Shown here: in pieces, positions 1 to 21,100 of the stretch
Numbering within the stretch: position 1 is the first letter of the stretch
How the letters are laid out: each line of letters begins with the position of its first letter
Source of the DNA: Lingula anatina
Lineage: Eukaryota; Brachiopoda; Lingulata; Lingulida; Lingulidae
Direction of reading: 5' to 3'
Length of the DNA: 59,588 nucleotides
NCBI RefSeq assembly: GCF_001039355.2
Contig: NW_019775888.1
Span: 72,962-132,549, forward strand
Notes under the pieces: model-generated
What the model saw: only the letters and a program-made list of their open reading frames with translations
The model's database searches: none
What the model was told of the DNA's origin: nothing
Position numbers and translations under genes: made by a program

Positions 1-151
1 TTTTTTTTTTACTTGACCACATGTAGCAGCTAAATGACAGACTTACAGTATTGTATGATACTTTCATTTGATATTTTTACAGTTAACTTGTCTCTATGTC
101 TGCCTCGTGGTCAATAGTCAAAAGTATTAATGAGTGTTTTCACAATTTCAG

Positions 152-8369
<8,218 letters not shown>

Positions 8370-8410
8370 AGAAATACTCAAGTCAAGAACTGTGCCAAAA
8401 ACTCCATGGA

Positions 8411-8416
8411 AATAAA
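8411..8416 (+). promoter_or_regulatory. Candidate poly(A) signal of piwi
   Basis: AATAAA lies 42 bp after the piwi stop codon. It would give a very short 3' UTR; other AATAAA motifs occur further on (for example around 9968), so the true site is not fixed by sequence alone. Confidence 0.4.
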
Positions 8417-10118
8417 ATGTTAAAAAGATACACGTTTTTGTTTGGACATGGACAAATGGTTTGAAAGGATTCATATTACCATGAAGCAAGTGGCTGAAGG
8501 GGCCAAGCGGAATCCACAAAATCATGTTTTGAAATTATCACCTGTTTTACCTCTAAAGGGTTTGAAGAGGTACTCATTTAAAAAACCGGTGGTATGGGGA
8601 GACGGGTGGTAAAATGGTAATCTTCATTCTGTCTCAGGGTTGACATCTCTCCGAGGTTGTGCATATTTGAAACTTTTTTTGATTGCAGATGTATTTTCAT
8701 CCATGCTGTTTCAAATGCCAGTAACATTTTGAGAGCTAAAGCAGCTACAATTCATTTTATGTTTATTGAAATTAAGACACGGCATAAGCCTGAAATGATC
8801 CATCCAGTTTTGTTTTTGCATAAGTCTAGAGAGATGATCTGTATTGGTATAATAATTATTTTTTTACAATGAAAGGTTAAATGCTTTCTATTTTTATAAT
8901 GTAGCAGCAGTGGTCACTTTGTAGTTGTTTAGTTAACATGTAGAAATAACTCTGTTGGTATCACTTCAAGATGCAAAAGAATAACTTTTTAATCTATTAT
9001 TTTACCAATTTCCTTCCAAATACCAACATTATTGCAACACCTGTATCAAACGTGCTTAAGCAGCAATATCTGTGGATGGTACACATGTAATGGATAAATA
9101 CAATAGGAAGGTTACAGTTCGATTTGGAAGTTTCACGTCAAGAAATTGTTTCATATAAAAGTAGCATAGTTTTATGATACTTCTGTCTGGAAAATAGTAA
9201 AACATTTCTTAATTTTTTACCTAATGTTTTTTTACTATAGCTTGCCATCCTAGGGGAATGAGCAAGTGTAGATTAATATGTTAAACAGCATTATTCAGTG
9301 TTTCAACTTAAAAGTCAAAGTGCAGATTAGCTGTTGTATCCTAGTAAATTGCACTGCTGGGCCTGTAGTGTGGTACTCCCATGTGTTGAAACTAAATATC
9401 CTTTAATTCTGTAGAAGAACTTAAGTCAAAAGGGTCATTGATTAGACTGAAAATCTTTGATGGCAAAAGTTGCATACCTGCATTGCTCTTATTTTTTCAT
9501 CCAGACATGACATCAGTTTATTTTCCAAGCATCGTAATATCAATCCCAGACTTTGAGCCTTTTTTCAAAATGTGCCGTATTCTTGTCTGTATTGCAGTTT
9601 TGAGAGATTGACCACTTCATGCCTGATTACATGAGTCCTCTAAATGCCTAACATGGTCAGTTACATGGGTTAATTTTGATTGGTCCAAACTGTTAGAATC
9701 AAGCTTGTGAGAGGGTGCAAAACCCTTTGCTGCATACTTTTGTTAAGACCAGTCAAGACTTTGCAATACAGATAAGTACTATATTGCATGATAGGAAAAG
9801 ATATATTTATTTTAATGGAAGTAATCTCATGTTATTTATGGTATTAAAGAAGTTTCTTTGTTAAAAATAGTCACTACATGCTTAGTTGTTCCTGTGAGAG
9901 AAGGGCTTTAATTGACCCATTTTTAAATTGATTTTAGTCATTTTAAATAAATGTAGAAAGTGACCCAATAAAACTACAAAACAGTTTGCCTTTGTACACA
10001 TTTTATTGAAGATTGGAGATAGCACCAGCCTCCTATGAGAGTCACATGTGCTTGACCATAAGGGGCAATTTCACATCCATTTTTTTGCAAATCAGTTCAA
10101 GGAGGCAGTGCATCAAAA

Positions 10119-10480
10119 CGGACATGCTGAAAACTTTTCATAATGGCCGGACAATTGGACCGGCAGTACTGAAAAATTTGCAGGACCGAATGGATTTTTG
10201 TCGGACCGAAAATCACTCTATTTGCTTGAGACAGATACTACCAGTATGATTAGGGTAGCTTACTTTGTTTGTGAATGTGATAGTTTTGCAATGGAAGGGA
10301 AAAACGCTTTGGGTTTTATATAATTTTATTATTGAAGTATGTCGAAAGATGACTGTAAATTCAAAATTGCGATTCTTAAAACTCTTGTCGGTCCTTTGGA
10401 CCGACCAAGTCCAATTTTCTACCGGTCCAGACTAATTTTCCCGGTCATGACCGATCGGACCGACAGTTTCAGCATGTCTG
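10119..10480. mobile_element. Foldback/MITE element with CAGACATGCTGAAA-type ends
   Basis: The ends are inverted: left CGGACATGCTGAAAAC, right the reverse complement of CAGACATGCTGAAACT. A CAAAA direct repeat flanks both sides (10114-10118 and 10481-10485), consistent with a target duplication. The interior is rich in GGACCG/CGGTCC motifs in both orientations and can fold extensively. The class cannot be settled; a hAT-like origin is possible. Confidence 0.7.
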
Positions 10481-11658
10481 CAAAAGTTCAAACTCTTTCT
10501 ATGAAATCCACATTTCACGTTAAAAATATTGTAAACAACTCAAAAATATAATAAATTCTATATTTCCACCAAAACAATTGTTTTGCAATTATTCTGGAAC
10601 ATGTGTTTGCCATCAGACCACTTAACCTCCATAGATGGCTACCCTCTATAATAACCTCTTAAATAAATATCTTAAGAGACAATTACAAAAAAAAAACTTT
10701 TTAGGAAAAAAAGCAGGGACTTGAATGTTGGAACAGACTCATTAACCATTGGTAAGCATGGGAAAATTGTTTACCCCAGGTTAATCCATTTTTGGAAGAA
10801 GTGAACAGTTATTATCCCTTAAAGTGTCACTGTGTCACCAAAATTAATAAGGTGTTTATTAGCCCAGCACTTGTGCCCCATTTGGGCACATTTGCGACAA
10901 AAAAAAGCCAAGATGTAGTTTGTCTGTAAACAGTGTACTTGAATTTACATACAAAGAAGACAAAATGTCCCAACTCACCTACCACTTGCAGTATTTGTTC
11001 AATATCCTGCTGCATTTTTACCTTAACAACCCCTTTCTATTCCTATGTAAAAGATTAAGATTTAAACCAATTTTTAATAAGTTAAAATCAATATTAATGA
11101 AGAAAAGTGTCTAAAGCTACTTTAAGTTGGCCAATGGTGTTGTTTTCCTTATGCATTCAAAGGTACCTATACACATGCCAAAAAAAAAAAAACAGCTTTG
11201 AAAAATGTACTGATCAAATTAAATTTTTTATCTTATAAATGTTTTTCAATTAATACCAATAATTCATACTTCTCTTAGATTTCATTTTCTTCCTCTTCAA
11301 AGAAAAAATCCTACTAAACAGAACAAGTACAAGTGATCAAGAACAAAGTACAGCATTACGATAATGGAACATAAAGGAATTCTGTTTCATGTAATTCTAA
11401 ACTTGGGATTCCAGTACTGTTTTGTTCTTGGTAGGTTTAAGCTTAATACTTCCTTAATTTCTGAAAAATCTCTTCCTTATTGAAAGGTTGTTTACTAGCA
11501 ATACTCTGCAAGATGAGGAGAAGGTCCACCATGAAAAGCCATCAGTCCTACACATACAAAATGTGCCAAGCCATGTGTGTTACTAGGGTGCAGTTGGGCT
11601 ACCTACACAACGCTTAAAACCATTGATATTTTTTCAGACAGGTGTCTGTCTCCTGCCT

Positions 11659-13327
11659 TCAGGTACAGTTGTTCATTTCATCCAGAAGTCTATCTGCAAG
11701 TGCTGAAATAAGGGGGGAGGGAAGACCTCTGTCCATACCGAACTGTCTAGCAACTGCACTTGGGCTGTCATCCTGTAATAGTTAATCGTTTATATCACTA
11801 ATAACCCTTCAAATGCCCAACTTAACCATATGGGGAGCTGCTGGAAAATGCACGCTCGGCTGTCACCTTGATTGGATAGTAAACAATTGTCGTAAAATCG
11901 CTAAATGGTATTAAAACCGGGTGCATAAACTTGAAAACCACCTAGGACAACCTTGGACTGCCACATTAATCCAATACAATGCAAAAATAAACTATAACAA
12001 GTGGTTAAAGCCTTCAAACCGAATAATCGAAATAAAATACTGCCGGGCATCTCCACAATCCAATTCAGGAAATGACGTAACCGCAGAGGTCGCATTGTCC
12101 AATGGCATGGCTTCTTTTTCGTAATGGGAGGTTAGAGTGGACTGACTTAAACATCAGAGGTGGAATTTGGATATACGGTTTGATTGTGCGTATGCCATGC
12201 ACAGAATTTACAAACGAGCAACGGGATGATGTAGCCTGCAGTATTTGCGGTAAGCGTGCCAAGTTTTAGGCCGCTCCAATGCCCAGCAGTATTTTATTTC
12301 GATTATTCTGTTTAAAATTGTTTATTCTTGTTTCACAAGCTTACTCTATTTTATTGTCTCTATAGAGGTATATGGGGACTTTACGACATTCGGTTTGAAG
12401 GCTTTAACCACTTGTTATAGTTTATTTTTGCATTGTATTGGATTAATGTGGTAGTCCAAGGTTGTAATAGGTGGTTTTCAAGTTTATGAACCTGGTTTTA
12501 ATATCATTTAGCGATTTTACGACAATCGTTTACTATCCAATCAAGGTGACAGCCAAGCGTGGTAAAATGCATATTCAAATAGACAATTTTATCAGTAAGG
12601 GATTTAACTGACAAACTAACTGCAAGTAAAACTTCAAATTTATCATCATCAATTTGCAAGTTTACCACTACCGATTCACTTACTTCATAAAAAATGAAAC
12701 TGTACATTTGCCCATCTTTGTCTTCAAATTCCACTCTGAACAATTGCTCCTTTTGATTAGTCTGTTGATCTGAAAAAAAAAATTTAAAGAATGCAGCACT
12801 TGAGACAAATGAGAAAATCTCTTGCAGCAAAGATAATCTTTAACATCAACCCTAAAACCACAATTATTTGCTTACCTGACTTCGACTTCGGGGGTGGAAC
12901 ATACGGCTGAATTTCTGGTCTCTTTGACTTGGAAGTGGTTTGTTTCTTGTCGCCTATTTTAGCCTTCACTTCTTTGTCGTATTCATCTCTGCAAAAGAGT
13001 ACTAATTCAACGTACGGAATAATAATAAGAGTAACTGGATGAAATTATTTTTACAATTCTGGCACCTTCTTCTAGAGATTAACCAACAGACAAGGTATTC
13101 TCAAACATGACACACGAGTAGTGTCACACTTTCAAGAATGTTTAAAAGTAAAATTTTGCCTTTTATGTTATAAATATTTCCTCAGAGAGACTTAATGAAG
13201 GCCGTGAGATCGTCATAAAAATCCACAGTTTGCTGGTTGTCAATGCTTCTTAGTACCTAGCAACTTGGTTTCTGACTATGCTCTTCATAAAGCCATGTTT
13301 CATATCCAACTTAGCTTTCGCTGCCAT
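11659..13327 (-). CDS. C2orf68: UPF0561 protein C2orf68 homologue, 127 aa
   Basis: Four coding exons on the minus strand: 13327-13257, 12988-12876, 12769-12684 and 11772-11659. They total 384 nt with ATG start and TGA stop, and all junctions are GT/AG and phase-compatible. The N-terminus carries the family signature LDMKHGFMKSIVRNQVARDE, then DYDK-like DEYDKEVK, a basic linker and a PEIQPYVPP motif matching the vertebrate PDLQVYLP region. The third exon gives the FRVEFEDKDGQMYSFIFYE strand-like block, and the last exon DDSPSAVARQFG ending EMNNCT. Human C2orf68 is about 166 residues; this version is shorter at both ends. Function is unknown in the family. It starts 227 bp from the USP39 start in divergent orientation. 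Its last intron (12683-11773) is occupied by a 0.7-kb foldback element. Confidence 0.88.
11852..12561. mobile_element. Foldback element with ~173-bp inverted arms in C2orf68 intron
   Basis: The left arm 11852-12024 is the imperfect reverse complement of 12389-12561. The pairing continues inward: 12025-12050 matches 12280-12305, with an extra 83 bp in the right side. The element lies wholly inside the last intron of the C2orf68 homologue. A lone arm of the same family is at 30539-30710. No ORF of note. Transcribed, it would form a long hairpin in the pre-mRNA. Confidence 0.85.
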
Positions 13328-13554
13328 CTGCAGCGAACAGCTGATGCGTTAAACGTCATCAAGATATGTGCAGATTTTTTATTGGCAGAATCTGATTATT
13401 CATGAGTTTTTATTCTAATGTTTTAGCTAAGTAATATTTCTAACACTAATTTATGCTTCAGAGAGCATTATATGGTATATTTGAACATAAAAAATAGAAA
13501 TCTGCTCATTGCATCAAAAAGTGATGACGGAAGCACAAAGCAGTCGACAGAAGC
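13328..13554. promoter_or_regulatory. Shared head-to-head promoter region of C2orf68 and USP39
   Basis: Only 227 bp separate the two divergent start codons, so both core promoters and 5' UTRs must overlap here or lie inside the first exons or introns. No TATA box is evident in a position that would serve only one gene. The arrangement fits a bidirectional housekeeping promoter; transcription starts are not visible from sequence. Confidence 0.6.
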
Positions 13555-16500
13555 ATGGCCACCAAAGAAGAAGCGGCCAAGCGGCCACTTAGTGATGACG
13601 AGGAAGAGAATGAGCCAGGTACGCATTTTTTTGTATTTCATTAAGTTGGAGTTGCCTAGTTACCGTGATTCCGTACACCTACCAGTGGTGATAAATCTAT
13701 GCATTGCTTGATCTGTTTGTAGCGCCAACGATTTTTGAAGTTACGCCGGTTGGCTGCACTGCACTGTCTGCAGTTGTTTTGCCCGTTTTGCCTCTTGATA
13801 ACTAGAAGTAGATTACATGAACGCGTAATTGATGATAAACATGTAGTGTTCTGAATAAATTAGAGACAGAACCCTCCTTCTTTCACATAAAAATACTATG
13901 CAGATAAAGCCATAGTGAGGAAAAGAAATATCATTTTAGTTCGTTTTTACTAATGATTTTATTTAATAGTATTCAGTATTAGCATTGGAGTGAAATTGTT
14001 ATGTATATGTCATATACATACATATATATTCATACATATATACATACATATGTAACAAATGATACCCAACTTCTGTATATTTATGATGACTATCAGCAGT
14101 AAAAAGGTAAATGGATAGTAAGACTGTCATTGGGAGAACTAATTTAAACTGTACAAGAAGATACTACCTGGTGGATACTGGCATTATACATGTATATACA
14201 TTTTAACGAGTAAGGCTGAGAAGTTTTATTTGATATTTCTTGCAGTAATAACACGAAAACACCTAAAAGTGGATAGCAGAAGTCGGATGTGCCCATATTT
14301 GGATACTATTAACAGGTATTTGTGATTTAGTGGGATATTTTACTGTTTTGAAAAAGAAGTCTACTTTCACTCTCATTATTGTTTTATTAAAAGGTTATAT
14401 ATCTTTTACTTAACAATTAATATTTCTATTTTGGTTAAATGTTTGTTGGCGTTTTTTGTACCTTTTTACTTAACATCACTTAATAGATGTAATTCATTTT
14501 CAGATCTGTATTAGACTTTGACTTTGAAAAACTATGTTCAGTGTCCCTTTCCCATTTGAATGTTTACGCTTGTCTTGTATGTGGCAAGTACTTTCAAGGT
14601 AAGAAAAAAACTGAAAACTTGTGTTTGGAATTGATCATATTTTTTCAGTATAGTGTTATGAATGAGGTGTTAAATGTAACATACTAGTATTTACATGACT
14701 TGTTAAATTGTAAATTGATTATGAAATATTTTCATATTTTTTGTAAAAGAGTGATCACCTGATTGATCTAGTTTGAAGCAAGTATGTGTTAACATTTAAG
14801 CTGAAGATTTTCTTTCAATAAAGCTGAACCTTGTTGTGTTTCAGGCCGTGGGATGAAGTCTCATGCTTACACTCACAGTGTCCAAGATGGTCATCATGTG
14901 TTTTTAAACTTGGAAACTCACAAGTTTTACTGTTTGCCAGACAATTATGAAATCATTGATTCATCACTAGAAGATATCATTGTAAGTAATCATAATAACA
15001 CAAGACTTTCTTAAGACTGAAAATTTTGTCAGATTTGTCAATGTGATAGATTTTGTCAATGCAGAGAAGTGGAAGAATCTGTAATTCTTTAAAACTCTGA
15101 GAGCTATTTATTTTTTGCCAGGTGATCTTTATATTGCCTCGGTTGTTAAAGACTGTTAAGAAACCAGTTACTTATATAGTGTGGCCATTAAATTATTTCT
15201 CAAATTCTGCATCACAGAATCTACAAGGTATATCTTTGCATATAGTCTTATGACATATAATGAAATTTAGATAGATTCTGATATTAACATTAATACTCTC
15301 TTTTGATTAAATTTTTTTCAGTATGTATTAAATCCAACATTCAAACCAGATCAAATTGTTGCTATGGACACAACTTCTAAGATGTCGAGAGCCTACGATG
15401 GCACCACATATTTGCCAGGTATGACAGAAGCTATATCTTTACCTGTTAGCTATGTTCAGTGAAAGGTTTCTTTTTCTAGGAAATGGAGAATATAGAAATT
15501 CTTGCAGTTTTTTTTCTTTTGTTCACTGTAATTTATGTCATAATGATATCTTTATCAATTATACCTTTATTGATTAAAGTGCTTACTTGAAAATTTTTAA
15601 TAAAATAAAAATATGTGAATTTTGTTTAGGTTGATTAGTTGTCAAGAAGCTGATACTGATGTTTGTTTACATCTCATTTGATTTATTTATAGGTATTGTT
15701 GGACTAAATAACATAAAGGCCAATGACTACTGCAATGTGATTTTACAAGTGAGTTAAATTTGTTGTTGTCAAGCAACTTTTCTAAGAATAGTTGAAAACA
15801 TTTGGGAATAGATACTTATTTCTGTCTTCAGTAAGTGAATTAGTTTACTGTAACCTCAAAATTAAAGATGTGCTATAAAATACCTTGTTATTGTTTTATA
15901 ATATGTATATATAATATCACATTCTATATGAAAAGTAATCCTATTTTAAGTGTTATAACATTGAGAGTGAAATTGTGTTTGAATTATTTTGTGTAGGCAC
16001 TTTCTCACATACCATTGCTGAGGGATTATTTTTTAAGAGAAGAGAATTATAAGCAAATAAAAAGACCACCAGGAGATCAGATGATTTTCCTTGTGCAAAG
16101 ATTTGGAGAATTGCTGAGAAAGTTATGGAATCCTAGGAATTTCAAGGCGCATGTTAGCCCCCACGAGATGTTGCAGGCAGTAGTGCTATGTAGTAAAAAG
16201 AGATTTCAAATCACTGAACAAGGTAAATTTTTGCTTCAAAATTATTTGCACATTTTTAGAAATTTCTGTAAATAAAATCAAAATCAGGTCACCAAAACAC
16301 TAATGATGTGCGGTAGAATTTACCAGAACTTGCCATTAAATCTTATCAACTATAATGTTACAACTAAAATTTAGATATTAAACCTTTCAGTAATAAATTT
16401 TTTATCTTGCCTTCTCTTTAAAGGTGATCCACTCGAGTTTATGTCTTGGTTCCTGAACTCTCTTCACCTTGCTCTAAATGGTGGAAAGAAACTGAGTAGC

Positions 16501-17409
16501 AGCATTGTCAACAAGACATTTAGGGGGTGCATGCGTGTTTATACCAGAAAAGTACCAGCAGTTGACATGGTGAGAAGAGTTATTTCATTATAGATTTAAC
16601 AAAAAGCATGCTTCCAATGGCTTATCTAAATGTATTAAGTTATAACTTTTGTATCAGTTCGGCCTTTTTTGTTGGAATAAACATTATTATAAAATGACAA
16701 ATAATTTTGCTTTTTTTCTTTTTCAGAAAGAAGAAGAGAAACAACAGTTGCTTCTACAAGAGGAGTACCAAGGTAATGCATTTTCCATTTTTACCATTTT
16801 CAAAATACCCCAGTCCTTTACAATTTCATTGTGAATAATTTTTTTTTTATATTTTCAGTTTTGCTATTGTGTAAAAAGTTGTTTAAAAGCACATAGTTTA
16901 AAGGTTATACTATCATAAAATGAACCATTTTTCTTGTGTCCACTAGTAATGACATATTGGAACATTTATGATCATGTGACAAAAAATAAATTTCATGTCA
17001 ATCTTCACAGTGCTTTGTAAATTTTATGGCAAGTGTCCTATTTTATCATTTCAATTAGTTTTCACCTTTATGTTCTTAATGTTTGTATAATCCTTTTATC
17101 ACTAACATGTAAAACTTAGCCTATGGGTTGTGATTTCATTATTATTATTATTATTATTATAACTGGAGTTAATTTTCCAATGCAGAGAGAGTGGAAGAAT
17201 CTCAGTTCCTATACCTGACCTGTGACCTCCCTCCCCCGCCTCTCTTCCCAGATGAGCTTCAAGAAAACATCATACCACAGGTCCCACTGTTCAACATTTT
17301 GTCGAAGTTTAATGGGATAACAGAAAAGGAATACAAGACATACAAGGATTCTACAATGAAAAGATTTGAGCTGACCAAATTGCCACCATGCATTATATTG
17401 TACATAAAG
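13555..17409 (+). CDS. USP39: USP39 / Sad1 tri-snRNP-associated protein 2, 3' end missing
   Basis: Spliceosomal U4/U6.U5 tri-snRNP assembly factor. Ten exons join in frame for 387 codons: 13555-13618, 14246-14315, 14504-14598, 14845-14981, 15322-15418, 15693-15748, 15997-16222, 16424-16569, 16727-16772, 17186-17409. After an acidic N-terminus (shorter than the human one) comes a zinc-finger UBP domain (CPYLDTINR, ACLVCGKYFQGRG, YTHSVQDGHHVFLN), then the inactive USP fold. The usual catalytic Cys position holds Asp (GLNNIKANDYCNVILQ, Asp codon 15725-15727), as is known for USP39, so no deubiquitinase activity is expected. The last visible residues are LPPCIILYIK. About 110-120 residues that normally follow, including the His-box region, were not found. 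A donor GTAAGT follows 17409, and a single N at 17488 suggests a faulty contig join. Confidence 0.96.
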
Positions 17410-18190
17410 GTAAGTGTCACTGTTGTATGTTATATGTTTGTTTAAGCTCCATGTTATTTATTTTCATCTAACCCCACCCGTTCAGGANAGATTTACCTGT
17501 TGTATGCAGTCTAATGAATCAGAACAACTTGTTTCAGCATTTATGTTACATAAACGATTTTTTCTAATGAAACTTGTCTTGTGATGTAAAAAAAGAGTTA
17601 TATGTTAAATAATTGTGGTGTGGCACAAGTAAATGGGAAAGTAATTATTGTTTTTTTAATCCTAGAGAAGAGAGGGAGGGGTGGCATATTACGGTATTTT
17701 CTCACAGAAGCCATCACTGATTTCACTTAACTGTATAAAAGTCTTGCTACTAGAAAAACTTCAGGGTATTTATTAATTTTATATAACTTTTCTTACAGAC
17801 CAGCATTTGTTGGTCTAAATAATTGTATTTTTAACCAATACACATTTCTAAGGAATAGTAAAAAATGCTAAAAGCAAAAGGCTGTTACAGTAACAAGAAA
17901 AAAATCATGTGTAAAAGCACTCTAAACAGCTATTTGGAATGTTTCCATAAACCATAAAATAAACAAGGTATAAACTGTACCAAAATAATGATAAGGTATA
18001 ACTAAAAAGTAAATGAAAATATAGTACGCATAATAACAGTTATGGCCAATAATCTGTCTGACAATGAAATAAAATCACCTAAAAAGTACTTCATATATGA
18101 TTATGTAATGATAAAGACCTTGTATAGAATGCAATGCAAGAGTTATTTTTACAAAATGAGTATAAAAATGTATAATGAAACAATAGATAA
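17410..18190. other. Non-coding, AT-rich
   Basis: Sequence after the USP39 donor site. I see no exon matching the USP39 C-terminus and no other gene. Confidence 0.5.
17488..17488. other. Single N, probable contig join
   Basis: One ambiguous base 79 bp after the last recognisable USP39 exon. The remaining exons of the gene do not follow, which fits a mis-join or unfilled gap. Confidence 0.6.
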
Positions 18191-21100
18191 TTAATCAGAT
18201 GTGCTGTCCGAAACACTTTTTGTCTCGCTAATACTGTCACCACTTGATATTGGTAAATGTGAGGCATCCAAACAGCCTTCTCCACAACATAATTTTCAAT
18301 TGTATCCCTGCCTCATGTCAAACCCCATATACCACAGGACTGAAGTGATATGTGCACAACTTCCAACTGTCTTGGAACCAGCTTTACACTGTCAGTACCC
18401 GCCACTGATGGGTCTAGTTTTGTTATGGGAGGTCTGAATCCATAATGTGTACCGGTGGCTAGATGTGTGTCTTAATTAACTATTTTGGCTCTGATTAAAT
18501 CAGGTGCATCCTTGCATACACTGATTTCAAACTGGCCATCTATCAGATGCTCATCAGTATATTGGCTAGCATGCTTTATCTGGTAAACTTCTGGTAATTA
18601 TTATAGGCTGGTGGTCTCTTGTATGTACTGATTTCCTTGACAAATAAAGCCATTCATAGCATTTTGGTGAAAAAAAAAAAGAAGAAAAAAAAAAAACTCT
18701 GCAAAGCTATTATCAATAGTGCTGGTGTGGAAGATTAGGTCATAAGTAACAAAACTAGGGTGTGTGTGATGGAGCCTTTTATTTTACTTTTTATGCAAAA
18801 TAGACATGAAAGGGGACATTTACACAACAATTTTGGTTGTACAAAATGTACTTTCATGCCTATTAGAGGGGGTTGGGTCAAGCCACCCTTATGTGTAGTG
18901 GTCTATTACAGCATGGGTCTCTATATAAAGTAGGAGCCACCACAATGTACCACAATGTACATCTGCTATTATGATAATTAATATAACTTTGAATATCTGA
19001 TGCACATTTTACATTTAATCTTTCTTAATCATAAGAAATAAGAATGAAAGTAAGATATACTTACTGTATTTGGACTCTATTTCCTATCCATATTTCCTTT
19101 TTTTTTTTTTTTTTTTTTTGATGATAGCATGCATTACATGAAAATGACTTTTCTTATTTTTTTGGTTGTAATTGAAAATATTTTACTGACTCTAACCCCT
19201 ATTTTCCTTTCAAAGACCTACATTTTATTTTGGGTTGTTTTTTTGTACAAAAGTTTCACTGTATCTGCCTAACCATCCTATGTTAGCATGTAGCAGCTAC
19301 CTCATAGCAGGAATAAAAATGGCCGCCTGCTAGCATATGGACCGAAGATGTCCCTATCTATAGTTTGAGTACATACCGAGCCCAACCCTCAGACAAGCTG
19401 ATTTTCACATATATCTCACCTTATATTCATGTCTTTTCAACCGTGAATAATAAGCTTGTCTGAGGCAGGGGCTTATATAAAAAATGAACATCTTTTATCC
19501 TCAAGTCACTGTAAGATTCTTCTTTCTTAATTAGCACTACATGTACAAATAAAGCAATCAAAATATTGATCACAAACAATGATTGGCCACATATTGCCTT
19601 ACTTTTTTACATGGGCACCTTCTGTACCCAATTACAAAATTTCACAGTTGTCATCTTACTGTAACTAAAGATATGTAGCATTGCAATTCAGACCCCCCCC
19701 CCTAAAACACACATTTTCATGAATATTTGACAAGGTCATTTTGACATGAATTTTTTATTATTCAAATTCAATAAAAAAATTTTTTTTAAGTGGATCATAA
19801 AAGTGTAAGACCCAAACTTTAATTTGGCATCAGTTTTTTTCCATTCATTCACAATTTATTTTTCATGTACAAAGGTGGGCACTTTTACCCCCTTATTCGC
19901 ACTCATCCTTTCTGCAATGCCTATGTACATCCCTTACAACAGCTTTACCCATCACCAAACTTTCAACTTCCTAACTCTTAAGGTCTAGGGGGAGATAGGA
20001 CAAATCATGTGATAAGAATTCAGAACCAACCACCCCCAGGTGCAGTCCAACCCCCTGTTGCACTAAAACTCAGAAATAGCCCCACACACTCCTGAAATGT
20101 CTTCCAATCACCAAAGTTTCAACTTCCTATGTCTAATGATCTAGGAGGAGATAGAGGAAGTTACAATGAGAAAAGAATTCAGAAACAACCACCCCTAGGG
20201 ACAGCCCAACTATATTGAGTGATGACATTATTGTCAATTTGTTAATCATATGTTGTCAGTTGCAATCTAAACCCATCACTTCAAGAAAAAAGGTGAAACA
20301 TTTTGCAAGATATGACAGCTCACATTTTCTTTCAGTTGTAAATGACAGCTTATTGACAATGGATGGGGCAAAACAAAGGTATGTTCAGAACATAATTTTG
20401 CCTTACAAAAGACCAAACTAATGGGAAAAAATCAATTTGTTTCAGAGAGACTGAGTGTCAGAAGTTGGAATGTACAAGGAGAGCCGAGTCATGTGGAAAT
20501 TTAATCATCCACCCCCAGGGGCAACCTCAACCCTAGATATACTAAAATTCCAAAAGGCTTATTTCTTATTCTGATAAAAGGTTGATCAATTTCCAAAATT
20601 CCAATTCTGTAATTTTAATAGTCTAAGAAAAGGTAGTATATTACAATGCAAAAAAACTTAAAATCAACCATCCCTAGGAGCAGCCCCACCCCCAGGAATA
20701 CTAAATTCCTGTTCAATTCAACTAGCCAAAATCTGATCATGCTTTGATTTGATCCATTACAATACAAATCATATGAATCTATTACCGTATGGTTAAAAAC
20801 CTTTTTTTAATTCACTTCATTGTCAATAAACAACCATTTACTTTTGAAAGATGCCAATATACAATACAATACAATACAATACAATAAATATAATGATGGG
20901 CCATCATATCCCGCAAAATTTTCCACGTGTTATTTTAGAGAGTTCTTCAAACATGTGAGTGTACATTGCAATCAATAGCATTCAAAACCAATATATTAGT
21001 TTCTTTGCAAAACACCTAGTTAGCCAGTAAATTTTGAGTGACTTACAGTTAAGATAAATCAATATTATATTTTATGTGAAACTGTGGCACAATTCTGTAA

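Larger units (their letters stand above)
8370..11658. other. piwi 3' UTR/intergenic spacer
   Basis: AT-rich spacer between the convergent ends of piwi (plus) and the C2orf68 homologue (minus). Beyond the MITE at 10119-10480 I see no exon with matching splice sites, and the short ORFs show no recognisable family. Confidence 0.6.

Noticed and set aside
17489-17580. AGATTTACC after the N, matching the RFT expected next in USP39
   Set aside because: Only three residues agree; the following reading has no USP39 resemblance, so this is probably chance.
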